From the NCBI RefSeq assembly GCF_030273125.1, contig NC_081533.1, positions 22,546,442 through 22,610,441 of the forward strand: DNA of 64,000 nt, given 5' to 3'. The DNA is from Centropristis striata (Eukaryota > Chordata > Actinopteri > Perciformes > Serranidae). Both the position numbers and the translations under genes were made by a program. Positions 36,280-49,558 of the stretch are shown piece by piece. Every line of letters begins with the position of its first letter. The stretch's first letter is position 1. The notes beneath the pieces are model-generated. The model saw only the letters and a list, made by a program, of their open reading frames with translations, made no database searches and had not been told where the DNA came from.

Positions 36280-36660
36280 CACAATGTGAAAGAGAGGGAT
36301 GACGAGTGAAGTGCAAAGAAAAGAAAAAATATGGGAGGAAACATAAGTACAGGAGTTAACAAGAGAGGAAGACTATGAGAGACATAAAGCAGAAACGGCA
36401 AACAGAGATAACTAAATTCAGCCTTGCTGCAGATAACCAAAGAGTATTAGGTTCAGTATGAGTGCACAGTGTTTGTATAACTATGCTTCAGCTCACACAA
36501 ATTAAACCTGATTCAGCAAGTAAAGAAGAGGAGACAAGGCAAGTTATCTAGAAAGAAGAGCAGCTAGGAAGATACAGAGGGCAGTACAAGAGAAAGATAG
36601 AGTGAGGGGAAAAAGGAGAAAGGGGAGAAAAATTAAAAGAGGGTAAGAAAGAGATTTTGG
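36280..36660. repeat. purine-rich strand segment
   Basis: A/G-biased + strand, strongest at 36530-36660. Confidence 0.55.
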
Positions 36661-39365
36661 CTAACATTTTTTCAACAATAAAGCATTCTCATTTTCATGC
36701 ACTGTAGGAAACCAATTAAATACAAGTCAAGTTACTTTGTAAAGCCCTTCGTCACAACAATAGTCTACAATTACATTCTTAATTGCAAAATACAAAGCGT
36801 TCAATCTAAAATATGCAAAAAAGATAGAGCTGGTAGTATTCAGTATGTTTTGTTTATTTTAAATGAATCCAAAAATGTTGCTGCTGAAAGTTTTCTTCTC
36901 TCTTACCTTGACTGTTCCTCTAACCCCAAGCCCACTTTGCTCCTATTGAGCAAATATATCTTTAGAAACAGGTCACAAATATATCACGTTTATTTTTTCC
37001 TCAAACTGCTGGGCATTGCAGTTTTTAGCAAATGTTACTCACACAGGAGTAAATAGTGCATGTTCTGGGGACTACGTTCAGCCACAGATTAATCCATATT
37101 GGATGATGTATTGCAATAGAACAGAGTATATGGGTCTGACTGACTTAAAAACTTCTGTGGTTTCAATCATGATAATGAAGGAAAATCAGTGTATTGGTGT
37201 GACTCATTGACAGGTTATCAATATTAAAGATGTATCCTTTATTAATACCGCAATGAGGAAATTCAACCTAACCCATCCTTTTTCTTCTCTTTTTTACACT
37301 TTTTTAAACATGCAATACTTGTTAGCAGGACAGATTAAATGTTGGTCCTGGTCTGTTCATTGGATTTGTGCTGTGTAGGATTTTCCTAAAAAAAAACAAT
37401 GTATGGCCTTATACAAAAGTAATCCCTCTCAATCATCACTTATGACACACTAAAAGTGCGGGCAGTGTGCATCTGCAGAGAGCCTGCCCTCTGCCTGTAT
37501 ATTCCTCTTTCTTTTCACTTTGCTGTGACATTTCTTAGCATCACCCTTTCAGCCCGAAGCTACGAAAATAGTGGACACAGCGCAGAAAGAAATGAAAATA
37601 TAGTGGGATGAGACGCCAAGTGGACAAAGCCTGTTCCAAAATGAGAGTGAATATGTTGTGTTTGAATGTGTTTGCTTTCACTTTTTATGAGCCAGAGAAG
37701 AGGGGCAAAGTTTGAATCGTGTTTACAAACAGTAAGGGACAATGACTGCATAGTATGCCTTTATGAATCACAAAATCTATAGCAACAGCCTTATGCTTGT
37801 GTTCTATTGGCACTCCTAAAGCAGATTTCTCTGTAATTCTGCACAAGTTATTCACAGAGAAAGAAACACAGAAGCATGCTTGCTCACACTGATGCATTCA
37901 GAGACCTGTGCAAGGATTATTTATATTGTAAATTAAATCTGTTATAAATGTATATGCATTTGTCTAAATCTGCAGCTACTGCTGGAATATTCATTTACAA
38001 TATTTTTGTTTTAGGCAAATGGACCATGCAACATAACTATGTTGGAGTGTGCAGCGGGATGGAACGACTGGGTCTTGGTCTTCATATACCAGAACCCAGC
38101 AGGAAATCATCCTAATTAAACCTAATGCTCTGAGCAGACTGCAGATGAGTCTTTGATGTATGAATGCATACAGTACGTGTTCGTTTGTTAGCATGTGAGA
38201 TTCCCTTTCAACACAGGCAGAGAAATAGAGAAACAAGATCATTTATATGCAAGCTTATTTAAACAGAATGATCTCCTCGACAGGGTTCCCAGCGTGCTGC
38301 ACTGATAGGTAGGCCTGCTGCGTGAAGACAAAGTGGCAAAGCTTCCTTTACGTCTAGCTGGGAGGGATTTCATCTGTCACTTCGCCCCATTATATTCCTC
38401 TCACATCTCTCTGACGAAGAGGCTGGTGAATCATTTGAATGCATGCAGTGGCGCCTGGCATCCAGTTCACTTGTTGGTGTGTGCGGAGTGACACCCTAAC
38501 AATATTGACAAACATGACCTGCGATTGGTCGGTTCAAACATACACTGCTCCAGCACCCTTTTCAAAGGTTCAGTAGATGTGTACTGTATGTCATGCAAAA
38601 TGGATTGGTGCCTGACAAATCCCCTGTGGTGCATGACTGCACACCCAAGTCAGAAATGAAACAGACATCTTCATTAGTCTTCGGTTAGATCCAAGCAGCT
38701 TTAGCTACTCCTCTTTGGAAAGAGACTCGACATTTGAAGCCGAGGAAGGGGGGGGGGAGCAGGAGATGCTTCTTCTGTTTTCAGCTTGGGAAAAGACTAA
38801 TGTATCCCCCTCTCTGCTGCTATCCCCAAATGCATGTCTGTCCCAGGGCCTTACCCATGATCCACCACCTTTTGATGCTGAATCCTCTGGTTTTCGTCAA
38901 GTCTTTGATACTCGGAAGCCCCAAGCCAGCAGAAAAGGCTTAGGAGGAATCCAAAGGGGATTACTGGACGGAATGTATGGAAATTACACTTTAATTTATC
39001 ATTTAGGTCATGGTAATTCATGCAAATTAGGATTTCATTAATTCCGGCCTTGGGTTTAAATGTGTTGCTCTTGTAGCGGTGTGCAGTCCTATCAGGATCA
39101 CATGAAGGGGACAGTGCAGTGGCACAGGAAACGGATAATAATTCATATAAAACCTCAACAAAAAAGGTCATCACAATAGAAACACCTATTATTACTCAGA
39201 CTATTACAACTATCAACACAGGAGGAGGAGAACATGGGGAGAAAACCACATCAGGAAGCAGTTTGAAGCTTTTAGGGTTTGCATTGTTCAAGAGCATATT
39301 AGCAGAACTTGTGACAAAAAGGAAAACCAGTTTATCTGATTTCTCTCACAAGAAGAAAAAAAAAG
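36661..39365. other. intronic, nothing firmly recognised
   Basis: Complex sequence. The piece taataccgcaatgaggaaattc near 37240 resembles the 3' tail of some fish LINEs, and 37380-37510 may be a dispersed repeat. A G9 run lies at about 38749-38757. No gene. Confidence 0.35.
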
Positions 39366-39369
39366 TCCT

Positions 39370-39440
39370 TTAGCATCAGCATGTTGGCATTGTCATTGTG
39401 AGCCTGTTAGCATGCTGAAAATTCAGCTCAAAGCAACGCT
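39370..39440. repeat. fragment of a 'tgttagcatgct' dispersed fish repeat
   Basis: cagcatgttggcattgtcat followed by gtgagcctgttagcatgctg matches a very common fish interspersed repeat that I recognise by pattern. Limits uncertain. Confidence 0.45.
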
Positions 39441-39954
39441 GTGTATGGATGGGAATGAAAACCGGGTACTAATTGTCCACTCCATCAGCACTGTGTGCCT
39501 CCCAGCTTATCACTTCCTTTCATTGATGCCAGAATGGTTTTCTGACACTTGCACATTGCAGAAAAAATTAAAAAATCATCAAACGCTGTTGAAAACGTAC
39601 AAAAAGACAGTCGTGGTGGAGAGGAAGAAGCAGTCCAAAGTCTGGCTTCATTTTACAAAAAAAAGATAACAGTGCTGCAGCTTATGACTGTAAAATGATC
39701 ATTCATGTAAGGGTGGAAATGCAATATGTTGAAACATCTTTCTGCACAACATGGGATAAAGTCCATGCATGGGAGTGCTGTGTATTTGAAACTCGAAGCA
39801 CGTGCCATTGCCTCCTTGGTTCGGTTCCAAGGTTTTCTGGACTAACTGAGAAAACCAAAATGAAAATTGTTGCTGCACACAATGTGTTAAGACCTAGGAG
39901 ATAATAAAACTGTTGATGCTGACAACCTGCATAGGCCTACTTGTTTTTAACAAT

Positions 39955-40620
39955 TCTACAATGTCATTTAGCAGACGCTTTTATCTAAAGCAACATTCAT
40001 TTGAGAGTTCTTACAACACAAGCAAGGATGAAGTCAAAAAACAACACATGAGTAAGTGCCATGGGTTGAGTTAGAGTCGGAAGTGCTTTGAGGTAGTGCA
40101 TACGAACAGTGCAAACACTGCTTTTTTTTTGCTTTTTTTAAATTATATGTGTAGATAAGGTGAAGTTGTACAGTAAAGAGCTGGGTCTTTAGTCTCTCCT
40201 TAAAGATTGAGAGGGACTCAGCAGATCGGATGGAGTTTGGAACTACAGAGAAGAGTCTGATTTGAGACGTAGGGCCCTGCAGCGCAAGAGGAGCCAGACG
40301 CCTTTCTCTTGAAGAGCGTAGTGAGCTGGAGGGTTTGTGAACCTGGATAAAGGAGCTCAGGTAGGCAGGAGCTGTGCCAGTTGCTGTTTTGTAGGCAAGA
40401 GAAAGGGTTTTGAATTTGATGCGGGCTGCGACTGGGAGCCAGTGCAGAGAGATGAGTAGCGGAGTGACATGTGCTCTTTTGTGCTGGTTGAAGACCAGAC
40501 GCACCTCCACGTTCTGGATCATCTGCAGAGGCCTGGAGGAGCAGGGAGACCTGCCAGTAGAGAGTTGCAGTCGTCTAAGTGTGATATCACGAGGGCCTGT
40601 ACCAGAAGTTGTGTTGATTT
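39955..40620 (-). mobile_element. L2-like LINE, 5'-truncated 3' end
   Basis: Minus-strand fragment ending in gataaaagcgtctgctaaat (around 39965-39985), the conserved 3' tail of teleost L2-type LINEs that many SINEs share. Upstream of the tail it carries the C-terminal end of the reverse transcriptase ORF (separate entry). 5' truncation is normal for target-primed LINE insertion. Confidence 0.85.
40160..40620 (-). pseudogene. L2-like reverse transcriptase C-terminal fragment, frameshifted
   Basis: Readable segments: LLVQALVISHLDDCNSLLAG in one frame, then a frameshift near 40535-40545, then RPLQMIQNVEVRLVFNQ, HVTPLLISLHWLPVAARIKF, LAYKTATGTAPAYLSSFIQ and SAESLSIFKERLKTQLF. These are the hallmark C-terminal motifs after the reverse transcriptase domain of fish L2-type LINEs. 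The catalytic YADD region is absent because of 5' truncation. Degenerate and non-functional. Confidence 0.88.
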
Positions 40621-40742
40621 TCACACAGAAAATTGATCAGGAATCAGTAAGGGAATTTATGAAGAATCAGACCAATAAACAGAATCAGTATCAATACAAC
40701 TCTCACAGAGCCGCTACTGTACCATGGCTGTGTACTCTAAGA

Positions 40743-40963
40743 CGAGGGTGTCCAGTTGAGTCATGAAAGGGCCAAGTGTCTGCAGGTTTCTGTTCCAACC
40801 AAGCAGGAGCACACCTGACTCAACTCATGCAATCATCTGAACTGCGTTCACTCAGGTGATTTGTTGTGAAGGCAGTTCAGATGATTGAACAAGTCGAGTC
40901 AGGTGTGCTCCTATTTGGTTGGAACAGAAACACGCGGCAGCATGGCTCAAATGGACACCCCTG
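40743..40963. mobile_element. foldback (palindromic) MITE, 221 bp
   Basis: The two halves are inverse complements over about 100 bp each: the left half contains tttctgttccaaccaa and gagcacacctgactc, and the right half contains gagtcaggtgtgctc and ttggttggaacagaaa. Outer ends are GAGGGTGTCC / GGACACCCCTG. The short central loop is ttcactcaggtgatttgttg. Flanks CTCTAAGA/CTCTTATC may be an eroded 8-bp duplication (hAT-like), which is uncertain. Confidence 0.8.
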
Positions 40964-40969
40964 CTCTTA

Positions 40970-41390
40970 TCATTAAGGCCGAGAATGTTCCAGCAACATG
41001 TTTCCTTCTGTATATCTGTGGAACACTGACAATCTCCTCAAATCAATTCGTACATATTTGTGGTGCGTTTAAAACCTGTGGAAAACTTTTTTTTTTTTAC
41101 ATATTCTTCGAGTACATCACTCACATGCAAATTAATAGGATCCTTCATCTCTTTCTTGCGTCACTATAAATGGCCATTAACAATTATCTCCATTCATACA
41201 TGATGAGTAATTGTCCTTATCTGCTTATGTGGGATCTTATTGTACGAGTCGAGCAAATGTCATAAGAGGAAGAGAGTCAAGTTTGGCCATGTGCATAAAA
41301 ACATTTAATACAAGTAGAAACAATGACGGCTGCGATTATAATCATGATAAGCATTCTTCCCATTACCATAAATAGCCTGAACACTCATTC
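40970..41390. other. intronic, nothing recognised
   Basis: Complex sequence with a T10 run near 41088. Confidence 0.4.
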
Positions 41391-41394
41391 CCCC

Positions 41395-41900
41395 TCACAC
41401 ACACACACAAATGAGATTCTCCCCTGGTGTCTGGACAGACACACACACACACAGTTCCATCCCTCATTGTTATTCCTCTGCTTACTTCTCAATCACTCAC
41501 TGTACGCTTCGCTGCACAATTATAATCACCTTAAAATTATTTTATGACGTGCTCACAAAACCAAACAAAACTCCTCTGAGTGCATGCTCACACATAATAC
41601 AAATGCTTGGGTGTACACACAAACTGCACAAAGTAGCTACAACCCGGATTCAGTTGGATACCGCAGTGCTCCCAGACACGCATTCCTCACAGTTAATACA
41701 CAAACATCAAAGCATACTGTAATATAAAGGCTGATTCAGGTAATTACCATTTCATACACAATTTACTCATCACATACACGCACTTACAATTATCTAGCTT
41801 ATTACAAAGCGACCAGGCATGCCGTCTACGCAGCTCAGCAGGATTTCCTTGTCAGTGATCACTCACACACACACACACACACACGAGAGAAGGTGTCGAT
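41395..41900. repeat. AC microsatellites in degenerate AC-rich DNA
   Basis: Short AC arrays near 41397-41410 and 41440-41453, and (AC)10 at 41864-41884, with AC-rich sequence between. Confidence 0.7.
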
Positions 41901-41929
41901 TGTGTGTACATGTGTGTCGTTGAGGGGTT

Positions 41930-42590
41930 GAGGAAGGCAGAACAAGACAAATGGACAGAAGAAAACAGAGGAAAGGAGGAGGAGAGGGAGAGAGGGGGAA
42001 GAGGAGGCAGAGGGTAGGGTGGGATAACAGATTCAATAAGCCATGAGCAAAATAAATAAATAAAATATAAGGGCGAAAAGTCCAGAGGAGCAGAGAGCAG
42101 GAGAAGAGGTTAAGGGAGGATAAGCAGAAGAAGAAGGGGATGAAAGAGAGAGGTGCACCAACAATAGAACGAAGAGAATTTCTCCTCAAGAAGAAAGTAG
42201 AGGAAAAGGAGGGAGAGAGGGTAGCATGTAGCAGTTTTTAGCATGTTAATTGCTAACAAGTGCATAATGATAGCGAGTTGACCTTTTGTTGAGTATCTTT
42301 TTATGCTTTACTGTGCCAAGAAACATGAATAAGTGTGCAAGGGTTGGGAAAACTGGAGAGGGAGAGGGGGAATAATTGCTGATGTGGCAGCAACTCCTCC
42401 AACTCCCACGTTCAAAAAGGAAATCAAAGCCAAGAACAGAGAGCTGGAAACGCTGGCTGCTACATCCAACGTTCAACGAGGAGGGAGCGAAAGGGAAGAA
42501 AGATTAAGAGAGAAAGAATGAAAGACGGGTTGGAATAAAAGGAGAGAGGAATCACAAGACAGGCAGAAAGGAAAGAAGAGGATCCATGAC
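41930..42590. repeat. purine-rich strand segment
   Basis: A/G-biased + strand, strongest at 41930-42220 and 42475-42590. Confidence 0.65.
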
Positions 42591-42599
42591 AAATTGAAG

Positions 42600-43660
42600 G
42601 ATAGAGAAAAGGCATTACAATGCATCACCTCAAATGGTTTCACTGTGAAACGTATTAATACAGGAATCCTCTGGACTCAAACATATCTAACCAACGCAGG
42701 CTGCAAACTTTGGTCCAGCAGGCTGTTGTGCTATATTCTTACAACAGCTCTGGTTCGCTCCACTCTTCTTTTTATTCACCTCATGTCCCTTCCCTCTCTC
42801 CATTTCCAGCCCTCGTTTGTCAGACCCTCTGTCAATTAATGCGAGGCATTGTTTCTTTCTGTCTTTCTCACTCCTGCTCCCTCTCTGTCACTCTTTCTCA
42901 GCCTGATGAAGATGGAGAGTGGTCATTTAAGACTAATTAGCGAGCCTAAACAGACAAATAACCAGGTGCAGCACACACGATTTCTTTCAAGCACTGATGT
43001 ATTAATGCATCTGCACGCACACATATCAGCACACTTAAAAGGCGAGAAAATGGCTGTTGCACTACAGCCGCTCTCTTCCACACTTAGATGCACACATATC
43101 CAAAAGCAATAAAGCCCCCAAATAATGCTAACTCAGTCTCTTTGACACAAACACAAAATATGTATTTACACACAGTCTGCAGTATTGTCAAAATAAAAGC
43201 AAAAGAATGCTCTTGTTTTCCATTTTAAAGACCCACTATCTTGCTGTAGCGCCTCTAAAAGCACCATACTTTATGGCAGCCTCTTCATCTCCTTATCCAG
43301 TTGCTATATTTACAGTAAAGTGCAATGAAGGCATCTCTATAAAGAACTGTTACACACACACACACTTTCAAATAGCAATTTTACATGGCAGGCTCTTCAA
43401 TTGCCTCATACCACACATGTAATGATGGCAATTCCTTTTCTTAACAAGCAAAAATGACGTGAAATGAATGATGAAAGTATTAAACATGTCTGAAGTCGAG
43501 GATCATAAAGTCCAAAATGTATTCCAGTGAACACTCTGGGGTATTTGTTTGACATCACTAAAACAAAACTGAGGTTGTGACTTTTTACTAGAATTTCTGA
43601 ATTAGAGATAGACATTTTCTATTATTAGGGCAGAGAATTGTCTACAACCTCACAATACCA
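42600..43660. other. intronic, nothing recognised
   Basis: Complex sequence with a pyrimidine-rich patch at 42750-42905. Confidence 0.4.
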
Positions 43661-43673
43661 TACGTATCACAAT

Positions 43674-44181
43674 TAGGGTTGTAAAATCCTGTGAATTTAT
43701 GGGAATGCGGATAAGCGGTTAATGGTAATGGTATGGGATTAACTGGGAATATACAAAATTGAAGGTTAGCCCTTAACAAGGAAATCAATATAGTTGTGGA
43801 AAATCTATATTTTAGCATAATATTGATTACAGTTGAATATATGCTATTCCTCAATCACATGCACACAGCACACTGCTCACCACAGGGCTACTGAGGCCAC
43901 GCCCCCTACATGCAGTGTGCATTCCTCCATCACATGTTGAAGTAGATTTTTTTTTTTTTTTTTACTTAAATTTGGAATGGGTGGGGTCCAGGATAAGTAA
44001 TATGTAACTCAACATTTGTTTTTGTTGTTCAATGAAAGAATTGATTGTTCAATAAAACGATTAAAACTTGATAAAGGTCTACATACAATTAAATCTATTG
44101 AAATGTTTTTAATGATTCCAAAACTCCTCAGCTTAACTTCCCATGGAAGTTTCTGGAAATTTAGCGGAAATTATAACACTA
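43674..44181. mobile_element. hAT-type non-autonomous element, 508 bp, eroded
   Basis: The left end TAGGGTTGTAAAATCC pairs with the right end (inverse complement TAGTGTTATAATTTCC). The interior contains atgggaat/gggaatat and ccatggaagtttctgg motifs typical of a fish hAT group ending in gggttg. Flanks atcacaat (43666-43673) and atcatgat (44182-44189) agree at 6 of 8 positions, consistent with a decayed 8-bp duplication. It includes a T16 run at about 43949-43964. Confidence 0.75.
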
Positions 44182-44189
44182 ATCATGAT

Positions 44190-46430
44190 ACCCAGGCCAC
44201 AATATGATACATATTGTAATACTGATTCAGAACAATCACCATGTCCTCAACAGAATCTAATTGAGTATGTGTGTAGAATCTTTATTGATGCATGGATTCA
44301 GCAAGGAGTATGCAATAATATACTGCAGTTTTGTTTTAGTGCAGCCCTAACCAATATTGGCTTTTAATGGTAAAAAAAAAAATGGATACATGATGCACTC
44401 AGTGTGATCAACCTTCACTATGATGGATTTTATGCAGTTTATTTAATATTACCATTTAGACGATCAATATGACACTGTTAAATTGATCAATACTGGTTGT
44501 CACTGCAAAGCCCTTTACCTGAAATGATTCCAATGTGACATTTAATCACATTTAATACAGGCATGCATGAACAGGTTTTTTATGATCTGCACTCCAGAAG
44601 GAACGTTTTACTGTGCTGTGATGTGAATGCAGATCCCAGTTAAGTCTGTCGTCAGTGCTTCAATATTGAATAGTGAAGTGTTAAAATGAGAAGCGGTCAG
44701 TCACTGTCGCCCCGTGTCTCTTTGATGGATTTGATGCAATGTGTGTAATGACCTCAGAGGGTTTTGTTTTCAATACTGTGCTGGTTGTCGATGGGAACGT
44801 GGCATTTATTGCCATCTTGCAGTAGTGGAGGTTTTATTGTCTTTTCCTGTGGGCTAAAATTCTGCTTCAAATGAATTTCTGTTCTTGCCAAGAACAGAAA
44901 CTAACTGGTGTTGAAATAAAGATGCTGCATAAAAATATCATGGCTCCAATCCTAAACTAATTGATCCATCCTCAAAAATCCTTGTCAGTCAAACTATTGC
45001 TGAAATCCAATACTGGGTATCTTAGTGAATCATGTCATGTCACTCTCATTTGAAATACAATACACACCAGTCCCCACAACCTATAATAGATCAGCATTGT
45101 GCCTGATATCCCTTATCAGCACACAACAACTACAACCTTTAGACTGTTCTGTATTAAGTGTGCTGTATGAAAGGTACACTGCTTTAGCTTGCTGGAGGGT
45201 AGGGCTTGTGATGTCAAAAATAAAAGCCAAATCATTTCACTGGAATGGCCAGTTAGCTGAAAGAGTGTTTTCTTTTGTTGTTTGCTGGAAAAACATCAAA
45301 AGAAATGTTGAGCAGTGTTGCCAAAAATGACTAACTTTGCAGCAGCCACTTTCAAAAACCTTTTAGTTCATTTATAAAGACCGTGACATTTTAAAAGTGT
45401 ATGGTCAACAAGTTTCTCTGTCATGTTTCACAAAAGTTTTCTTTGTCACCGTCAGACAAAGCTGTTAAGCATCACAATTTGTAACCAGGGTTCTGAAAAT
45501 GGGTAAATAAAGTTTAAATTTTCAAAAAGTGCATTCAGCTCATGTCTTCTTATTTTCTATTTCACAAAACAAGTGTTTGCATAAAAAGACTAAAAATTCA
45601 AAAACAAGTTTAACCTCACATGATCTTCAGTGGTAGATGAGTTTGCCCACATCTCACAGAAGTCGAGCTCAGACTGAATATAAGACTTCAGCTCCTCCTT
45701 TTGGCTCAGTTTTCAACTTTTAGAAAACCTCTCCCGACTGTAGACTTTAGCTCTAGGTCATCTCAGAGAGGACAACGTTTTTTTCAACTGAATGGTCCTT
45801 GAAACTCAAATATCAACTTGTAGATTCACAGATAACATGACTTCGAATGGAGTCTGGTTTAATTCCATGCCGACATCTGAAGCATGAAATTAAACAGACT
45901 TAGTTCAATAATGTAAAAAGCTGGGCATTAATGCCAGCAGTTAGTGAGGTTTCCTGTGTTTGTCAGTAGCCACATGCTAAAGTAACAAGAAGCAGAGGAA
46001 AGTTCTTTGGGGGCTATTTGTCCACATTAAACCACACAGCCAGTGCTTACTGTGTTCCCAAATAGTCCCATAAATCAAATAGTTAGTGTAAGGTATTAAA
46101 GGTTAGACATGGTTCAGGTTTGGTGCAAGTTTAAGTTGTTGGATGGGATTTAAATTGATGGAGCTTGATGGGGCAATACACAGCCAGGACGCATACACTG
46201 CCTGACAAATTCATACACTTCAGGGGGGAAAAAAAACATGGTTTGTCAGCCGTTTATTTTTTGTGAGGAAATATTGAGGAGAAAACTGGAAAGACTTACA
46301 AATCATTTTGTTTGGACTGAACACGCTTTACAACTAAAACTCTTTGCCTCCTGATATTTGTCACTCACAGGTGGTCACACATTTTCTCCTCTTCCTGCTT
46401 CATCTAAATGAGCACACTATCCCTCACACA
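44190..46430. other. intronic, nothing recognised
   Basis: More than 2 kb of complex AT-rich sequence without a gene or recognised repeat. Confidence 0.45.
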
Positions 46431-46810
46431 CAGTCACACACACATACACACACACACAGCATGGCATAATCCTGGGGGTATAATTACATCACTTTGTGAT
46501 CTAAAGGACTCCTGTCCACCAATCTAACAAAATGTGCAGCATCCCTTGATGCTACACGCACACACACACACACAAACTAGTTGAATGCACGCTGCCACTG
46601 AGAGACGCACAAAGGAAAGACCGTTTACGGCTAAATTATGGACAAATTGAACCTTGAGAGAGGAGAAGTTCAAAGGCAGAGCGGGAGTTGAATGCAGAGG
46701 CGGTCTGCCTGTCTCACACAAACACTCATGCTTATCCCTCTCAGACAGTCAAGCGTCTCATACACAAGCATTTCCCCCTCATATACACACACACACACAC
46801 AGTATGCCTC
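46430..46810. repeat. cluster of short AC microsatellites
   Basis: AC arrays at about 46437-46458, 46561-46574 and 46785-46802 in otherwise complex sequence. Confidence 0.7.
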
Positions 46811-47069
46811 CCAGACAAAATAGATCTGATATATATCTCACATTGTGTCTGTCGCATACACATTCAGCAGACACATCAGACAGAATGTCCTCTATTGTGT
46901 AGAATTTCCATAAGGCAGGAAGACAGATGAATAGGTATTCAAATAATGTTCCTGAGCAATGTTGTTTTTTATTTCTTGTGCAAGTGTGCATGTGTCTTTG
47001 TTGATGCCTTTGGACATAAACATTTTTGAATACACTGTATTATTTTATGCATCTGTGAATGAAAGGGTT

Positions 47070-47126
47070 TGTGTGTGTGTGTGTATGTGTGTGTGTGTGT
47101 GTGTGTGTGCGTGTGTGTGTGTGTGC
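47070..47126. repeat. (GT)n microsatellite, two interruptions
   Basis: 57 bases of GT interrupted by one A and one C. Confidence 0.95.
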
Positions 47127-47269
47127 ATTCATTCTGATCATAGCTCGTGGTATTCCGCCTCCACTTGAATATGCAGCCATTACCACCACTGATAGAGACA
47201 GAACCAAAGGAAGCAGTGAAAAGTAAGAAGATGCTTTCTCAGTCAAAAAGATACCACCTTGTCAAGCTG

Positions 47270-47440
47270 CCGCTGGAGAAAAGCAGGAGACATGACACAG
47301 CAATCAAAGAAATATCGAGAGAAGGTGGAGGGAGAAGAGCAGCAGAGGAAGAAGAAACTGTTTGAGTGACGTGGGTTTAGGGACAGTGGCATGGGATAGG
47401 AGGAGGAGGATTGGTAGGAGGACATTTGGAAAAGACAAAA
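47270..47440. repeat. purine-rich strand segment
   Basis: A/G-biased + strand just beyond the GT array. Confidence 0.5.
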
Positions 47441-47449
47441 ATATAAATG

Positions 47450-48595
47450 TTAAGCCGGGTTTGTGTAATTTTGAGGTGGTAATGTTGGAATTTTAACTGC
47501 CGTTCCTCTTTATAAAGGCAGACTACATTAGTATCTGCAGCATTATCACAGATTCATCAGTATCGGTGCATGGGTCTGGTTCTACTGTCACAAGTTTCAG
47601 ATCTGAACAAACTAGCTGTCAGCTCAAATCATACAGTATGTAAAAATACACTAGTCTTTGTAGTGTTCTCATTTTGTATACAAGAAATCATATTTAAAAA
47701 GGGGCTGAATGCTACACAGCATTCAGAACATCAATACAGCAGGAAACAAGTATTCACTATGTAATAATATAGTGGAGTAATGGCCAGCTTGACCAGAGAA
47801 TGAAGAGAAGCATCTGAAGAAGCTTCTCTGTTCTTTGTTGACAACAATCAATAACATGCAGGCCGTGCCTTTTAGCTCACTGCCATTCTGCACTGCTCTC
47901 ATACGCCTTACCGACCCATGACCGACTACTTTTCGTTTAGCTTTTATGCAGTTTTAGTGTTTGTTATTCAAGTATTATGTGTAAAGCCTTGATTTATAGT
48001 AGATTGAAAGGTTGGATGGAAAAAAGGCATCAACTGTGAATACAGGGTTTTACAGCAGTGGATCAAGAAGTCTTACATAACAGGACAAAGTGGTACAAGT
48101 TGTTTGAGGCTGCATTGTTCATTGTAGTATTATGTGTGTTTTTATTTCAGTTTAAAAACTAAAGTGTGTTTTAGTTTTTAGTAGTTAAAATACACTGGAA
48201 AAGGGTTCTTTAGTATGCTTACTATACTGCCTTTATATTAATTCAGTGTAACCACACTACACACATAAAGCCTGCTTAGAATAACTCAAATTAAAACTTT
48301 TTATGTCACATAAAAGTTAGTTAGTTAAAATTTGTGTCACTGTCAAGATACCATTATCAATTTTTTTGTCATATACCATCATGCTAATGGCTTCTTACAT
48401 CAAGCTTAGGTCGACCTTGGTTTCATATTGGGTGTTATCATAATGGAAAATGCTCCCCTTGTTCTTGACACAGCAGCTCATCAAGGCAAAAAAAAGATCA
48501 AGGGTTTAACTTAATGGCCTCTATGTAGCTGCCTTTGCAAATTTAATTTAATTACCTCAAAGTCTTGAAGTTTTTTTAAATTTTGTCTCCCACCT
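47450..48595. other. intronic, nothing recognised
   Basis: Complex AT-rich sequence. Confidence 0.4.
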
Positions 48596-48599
48596 GTAC

Positions 48600-49200
48600 A
48601 AATACATGAAAGGATGGAGCAAGAGGGACAGACGGAGGTAGAGAGTGACAAGACAGCCAGATAAGAGAGGGCAGATGGTGGGAGCGGGTACAGAGAAGGG
48701 CAAGTTCATAAAGGGACAAAGTCAGGATGAAGCGGGAGACAGAATGGTAGAGGCAAAGGTGAGGTAAAGGACAGAGAGAGGGGGAGATGAATGAATAGAC
48801 AGATGTCAAAGAGGGGGGGAAGGAGAGAAGAGGATGAATGTGAATGAGAGGAGAGAATGACAAAGATGAGATGGATGAGAAGGAGGAGAGAGGGATGAGA
48901 CTGCAAGAGAAGGAGTGATGGGAGTGACAGAGTGAGAGGTAGACACACGGAGGGAGAAACTGACAGGGCTGAAAGGACGACGGAGGGAAAGAGCGAGACA
49001 GAACAGGAGGCAATGGCGCGAGGAAGAGAGAGAAGGGTGGGGGTGGGAGAAACGGTCAGAGGTTGAGAGACGGATACAGCGAGTCAGCTGAGGACAGACA
49101 GATGAAGGGGAGAACCTGAGGGAGGAATGGAGCATGAGATAGATGGGTGGAGGAGATGGATTAAAGAGCAGGGGAGAGAAAGAGAGAGGGGACTTTGATA
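48600..49200. repeat. purine-rich strand segment
   Basis: About 600 bp of strongly A/G-biased + strand. The minus-strand open frames of 80-145 codons here are Ser/Leu/Pro/His low complexity and not genes. Confidence 0.75.
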
Positions 49201-49558
49201 CCTGAGAGTGTTACATTGACCCTCACTACCAAAAGCATCCTATTAGTAACGGTAAGTTCAAACTGCATACCAAGCAGACACACACAGCCCAACATCAAAG
49301 TGAAGGAATCTGCTCCAGACAGCATCTAATTGAGGGGAAAAGCAAAGCTAAGAGCCCTTTTACAGGTGGCGCTTACATGTGATCTGGATCTGGAGATCTC
49401 ATCTGGATGATTACATCTGATCACAGCGCTTTGCAATAACACCTGCTATCAAGCATAATAGTTATCTCAGTTCAATAGCTGCACTGTGAACTCACGGAAA
49501 CGAAGCAAAGTCATTGTTTTGCAAGCCACAAGAGTCAAGTTGAGTAGGTCATTATTAG

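Noticed and set aside
36697..37056. 119-codon plus-strand open frame as an intronic nested gene
   Set aside because: AT-rich Tyr/Lys/Ile/Ser composition typical of random AT-rich DNA; no family recognised.
48576..49135. Minus-strand open frames of 80-145 codons
   Set aside because: Ser/Leu/Pro/His-rich translation of a purine-rich block; stop codons are rare there for compositional reasons.
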